A stretch of DNA of 35,461 nt, from contig CALVHS010000050.1 of assembly GCA_944328665.1 (NCBI GenBank), positions 1 to 35,461 on the forward strand. Reading direction: 5' to 3'. Of this stretch, positions 33,526-35,461 are shown piece by piece (the first letter of the stretch is position 1; each line of letters opens with the position of its first letter). The notes beneath the pieces are model-generated. The model was not told where the DNA came from. It made no database searches and saw only the letters and a program-made list of their open reading frames with translations. Origin of the DNA: an uncultured Clostridia bacterium (GTDB lineage Bacteria > Bacillota > Clostridia > Christensenellales > Borkfalkiaceae). The position numbers were made by a program, and so were the translations under genes.

Positions 33526-34050
33526 ATGGTCGATCTCTATTACACATATGTCCCCATACATTCGGAAGAGTTTACAAAATTTATCCTCGCTAAATATTAT
33601 AATATACCAAACGCGGAAATTTGTAAAACGATTAACGGCAAACCGTATATAAAAAACGAGAAAGTTTTTTTCAACGCCTCGCACAGCAAGGGGCTGTTGG
33701 CGCTCGCCGTAGCCAAAAAGGAGATCGGGCTGGACGTCGAATCGCTGACGGGAAAGCCCCGCCCCGCCGTCCTGCATAAATTCAGCGCCCGCGAAAAGTT
33801 TGAGATCCTCTCCGTCGCCGATTTTTATGTCCATTGGACGGCGCGGGAAAGCTATATCAAATACATGGCGGGATCGCTTGCCGCCATGTGGCGCCGCGTG
33901 GAGTTTTACGGGAATAAGATCTATTTTTTGGGGAAAGAGGCAGACGTCAAGCTGATACAATTTACGCTCGACGGGTATTCTTTCAGTATTTGCGGAAATT
34001 TTTCCAAATACAGCCTGAAGAAAATTGAAAACCTGCCCGAAAACCGTTGA
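33526..34050 (+). CDS. 4'-phosphopantetheinyl transferase, small Sfp-like
   Basis: The 174-residue protein has the superfamily motifs: NGKPYI (37-42), FFNASHSKGLLALAV (48-62), the metal-binding IGLDVE (D70, E72) and FYVHWTARESYIKYMAG (Glu 108, Lys 112). It moves phosphopantetheine from CoA to a carrier-protein Ser. It is shorter than Sfp (about 220 residues). No acyl carrier or synthase gene is in the window, so it may serve fatty acid synthesis in place of AcpS. Ribosome site AAGGCG is weak. The tRNA-Ser promoter overlaps its stop codon. Confidence 0.9.
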   Translation: MVDLYYTYVPIHSEEFTKFILAKYYNIPNAEICKTINGKPYIKNEKVFFNASHSKGLLALAVAKKEIGLDVESLTGKPRPAVLHKFSAREKFEILSVADFYVHWTARESYIKYMAGSLAAMWRRVEFYGNKIYFLGKEADVKLIQFTLDGYSFSICGNFSKYSLKKIENLPENR

Positions 34051-34075
34051 CAAATCGCCGTGAAACATGTAAACT
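34047..34075 (+). promoter_or_regulatory. promoter of tRNA-Ser
   Basis: TTGACA (34047-34052) overlaps the stop codon of the upstream gene; a TAAACT -10-like hexamer lies 17 bases later (34070-34075). The -10 is a poor match. Confidence 0.5.
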
Positions 34076-34117
34076 ATAAAAGTATTTTGTGCGCCTGCTC
34101 TGCGGGCGCACGGTTAT

Positions 34118-34208
34118 GCAGAGATGTCTGAGCGGCCTAAGGAGCACGACTGGAAATCGTGTGTACCTCGCAAGGGTACCGAGGGTTCAAATCCCTCTCT
34201 CTGCGCCA
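34118..34208 (+). tRNA. serT: tRNA-Ser(GGA)
   Basis: The acceptor GCAGAGA pairs with TCTCTGC, followed by G and an encoded CCA. The anticodon stem CACGA/TCGTG closes the loop CTGGAAA with anticodon GGA, reading UCC and UCU. A long variable arm (GTACC/GGTAC), typical of serine tRNA, and the T arm GAGGG-TTCAAAT-CCCTC are present. Length 91 bases. Confidence 0.96.
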
Positions 34209-34215
34209 AACGAGT

Positions 34216-34275
34216 ATAATCCGAACCTGAAACCGATTTTAGTCGGCGGAGCGTTCGGATTATTTCTTTTTTTAT
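34216..34275 (+). terminator. terminator after tRNA-Ser
   Basis: An 11-bp stem (34216-34226 with 34253-34263) encloses a smaller hairpin (CCGA/TCGG) and is followed by TTCTTTTTTT. Confidence 0.8.
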
Positions 34276-34287
34276 AACCCCATACAA

Positions 34288-34316
34288 GTGACTTCGTTCC
34301 CTTATTATGCTATAAT
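34288..34316 (+). promoter_or_regulatory. promoter of CPBP gene, probably leaderless
   Basis: GTGACT-N17-TATAAT with TGC before the -10 (-35 at 34288-34293, -10 at 34311-34316). The start codon at 34323 is about 7 bases from the -10, where transcription should begin, and no ribosome site is present. Confidence 0.65.
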
Positions 34317-34322
34317 GGTTAT

Positions 34323-35093
34323 ATGAAGATAAAAGCGGTTGTGAAATATCTTATTATTACATTTGCCATAACTTATGCTTGTTGGTGGGGCGTAGCCACA
34401 CTTGTAGCATATACTGATTTTGTATATGGCGACATATTGCCGACAATTATATATATTATAGGTAACTTCGGTCCGGCCATTGCCGCTTTATTTTGCATTG
34501 ACGGCAGACCATATCTGCGTTCACTGAAAAAATTTTTGTTCTCATACAAAAAACACGGAACATGGTTTTTCCTTTTATTTGTCGCCCTCGTTACGCTCAC
34601 AGTAGGGCTTTCTTCAATGGAATGGAACCCGCAAATGACGGCGTTTAACTTTTTCATCTCACTGCTCGGCTCCACCTTTGTTTACGGCGGCGAGGAAGAA
34701 TTAGGCTGGCGCGGCATTTTGCACCCGGCATTGTCAAAGAAAATAACCTTCCCTCTTGCCGCGCTCGTGTGTGGCGTAATATGGGCGCTGTGGCACCTGC
34801 CGCTTTGGTTTATAGAAGGTCACCCCAACCAGTCGATGCCTTTTTGGATACAAGCAACGCTGGGTATATTCCTCTGTTTTTGGCTCGGCATAATTTATGA
34901 GCGGTCTGAATGTCTGCCGCTGTGTATGCTCTTCCACGGTTTCGTCAATGTGATGTTGTCATCATTCGTGTTAAAACTGAACTGGATATTGATTGTCGGA
35001 ATCATACTGACGACAGCCGTCGCAATCACACTTTGGCTACTTGACATAAAGCGGATAAAAAATTTAAGTAATCAGACGACAAATACTAAATAG
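34323..35093 (+). CDS. CPBP family intramembrane glutamic endopeptidase
   Basis: The 256-residue membrane protein has seven or eight helices and the CPBP/CAAX motifs: EELGWRG (E125, E126, R130), WALWHLPLWF (H158) and LFHGFVNV (H205). Members are membrane proteases used in prenyl-protein processing, bacteriocin self-protection or other roles; the role here is unknown. The gene is clearly less GC-rich than the rest of the window and uses more A/T-ending codons, which with the neighbouring tRNA and recombinase remnant suggests transfer. No ribosome site precedes the ATG. Confidence 0.92.
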   Translation: MKIKAVVKYLIITFAITYACWWGVATLVAYTDFVYGDILPTIIYIIGNFGPAIAALFCIDGRPYLRSLKKFLFSYKKHGTWFFLLFVALVTLTVGLSSMEWNPQMTAFNFFISLLGSTFVYGGEEELGWRGILHPALSKKITFPLAALVCGVIWALWHLPLWFIEGHPNQSMPFWIQATLGIFLCFWLGIIYERSECLPLCMLFHGFVNVMLSSFVLKLNWILIVGIILTTAVAITLWLLDIKRIKNLSNQTTNTK

Positions 35094-35104
35094 TTTTCAT
35101 TATA

Positions 35105-35155
35105 ACTTCTAATAGAAGTATAGCCCACTATACTTCGCAAGCGAAGTCGTGGGCT
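35105..35155. repeat. nested hairpin element after CPBP gene
   Basis: Overlapping inverted repeats: ACTTCT/AGAAGT (35105-35119), GAAGTATA/TATACTTC (35115-35136), and AGCCCAC/GTGGGCT (35122-35155) enclosing ACTTCGC-AA-GCGAAGT (35132-35147). They cannot all form together. The element lies where the recombinase reading frame loses its homology and may be an inserted palindromic repeat or a terminator. Confidence 0.55.
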
Positions 35156-35461
35156 CTGCAAGGCTTTGGCAAACATTCACGTTTATGCCGCACTCCGCGC
35201 AACGTGTAACGAACGTGTGCCGCAGGTCGTGCAATTTATGCTCGGGGCAAAACCTATGAAACGTGCGGCTCACTATGCAAGGCTTATACGGGAATACGTG
35301 CGGACCGTCGGGGCTTTTTGTGCCGGGACAAAGGCGTACTCGTCGGCGCCGTAAGCAAAGCGGCGATAAGCCAAATGCCGAAGGCAAACTGAAAATTGGA
35401 AGAAAGTTTGGAAAATTATTCGGTGTTCTATATTCCGAGAAATGAAGAAAAGACGGTCACG
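35109..35461 (-). pseudogene. tyrosine recombinase (integrase) remnant
   Basis: The minus strand encodes HKLHDLRHTFVTRCAECGIN, the box II region (HxxR) of phage-type integrases, near 35190-35250. The following LLGH...Y part with the catalytic Tyr is missing; the frame runs into the hairpin element and stops. Upstream, the expected DEY-F segment (YGADEYAFVPAQKAP) is in another frame and is followed by stop codons, so at least one frameshift separates the two. The gene is decayed. It continues beyond the window. Its place past a tRNA-Ser fits an old element integrated at the tRNA 3' end. Confidence 0.8.

Noticed and set aside
34190..35461. Second attachment site matching the tRNA-Ser 3' end
   Set aside because: I found no second copy of the tRNA end inside the window; it would have to lie further downstream.

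Overview
The window looks like chromosome of a GC-rich, Gram-positive-type member of the Clostridia (Bacillota). The evidence is a SCIFF ranthipeptide with its radical SAM maturase, embedded in the order ruvC-ruvA-ruvB-queA-tgt-yajC-TIGR04086-scfA-scfB-secD-secF-recJ-rel that I know from Clostridia; many A/T-rich sigma-A type promoters; strong AGGAGG ribosome binding sites; and an encoded CCA on the tRNA. A gut Christensenellales-like lineage is my best guess, from GC content and the plant-glycan hydrolases, but the window alone does not prove it.

Layout. Bases 1-61 are the last codons of asnS (+). Bases 62-902 hold no gene but many inverted repeats. A long minus-strand block follows (16208 down to 903): ruvC, ruvA, ruvB, a GNAT acetyltransferase, queA, tgt, yajC, a TIGR04086 membrane protein, scfA (53 codons, 9598-9759), scfB, secD, secF, recJ and rel. 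It is cut into several transcription units by internal promoters (before ruvC, yajC, scfA, secD) and terminator-like hairpins (after yajC, after scfA, after secF). argH (+) diverges from ruvC.

From 17871 to 25863 the minus strand carries a NatAB-type ABC exporter, a cytoplasmic GH3 glycosidase, a polar amino acid ABC importer (binding protein, permease, ATPase) and a RimK-like ATP-grasp ligase. From 25926 to 28697 an ECF transporter S component, type III pantothenate kinase and homoserine dehydrogenase form an operon with a structured leader. A small Cys-rich membrane peptide (+), RNase P RNA (-) and pyruvate kinase (+) follow, then a GH51 arabinofuranosidase and a C_GCAxxG_C_C protein (-), and a phosphopantetheinyl transferase (+). 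tRNA-Ser(GGA) at 34118-34208 is followed by an AT-richer segment with a CPBP protease gene and a decayed tyrosine recombinase, which looks like the edge of an integrated element.

The most interesting points are: (1) the amino acid binding protein appears circularly permuted, with its usual C-terminal segment placed directly after the lipoprotein signal; (2) SecD and SecF lack the intramembrane acidic residues used for proton coupling in characterised SecDF; (3) the scfA-scfB junction and the TIGR04086 start carry hairpins that would set expression ratios; (4) there are perfect palindromic or inverted-repeat operator candidates at the natA and abfA promoters; and (5) ruvC and argH have face-to-face promoters with overlapping 5' ends. 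All assignments come from reading the sequence; no database search was possible.
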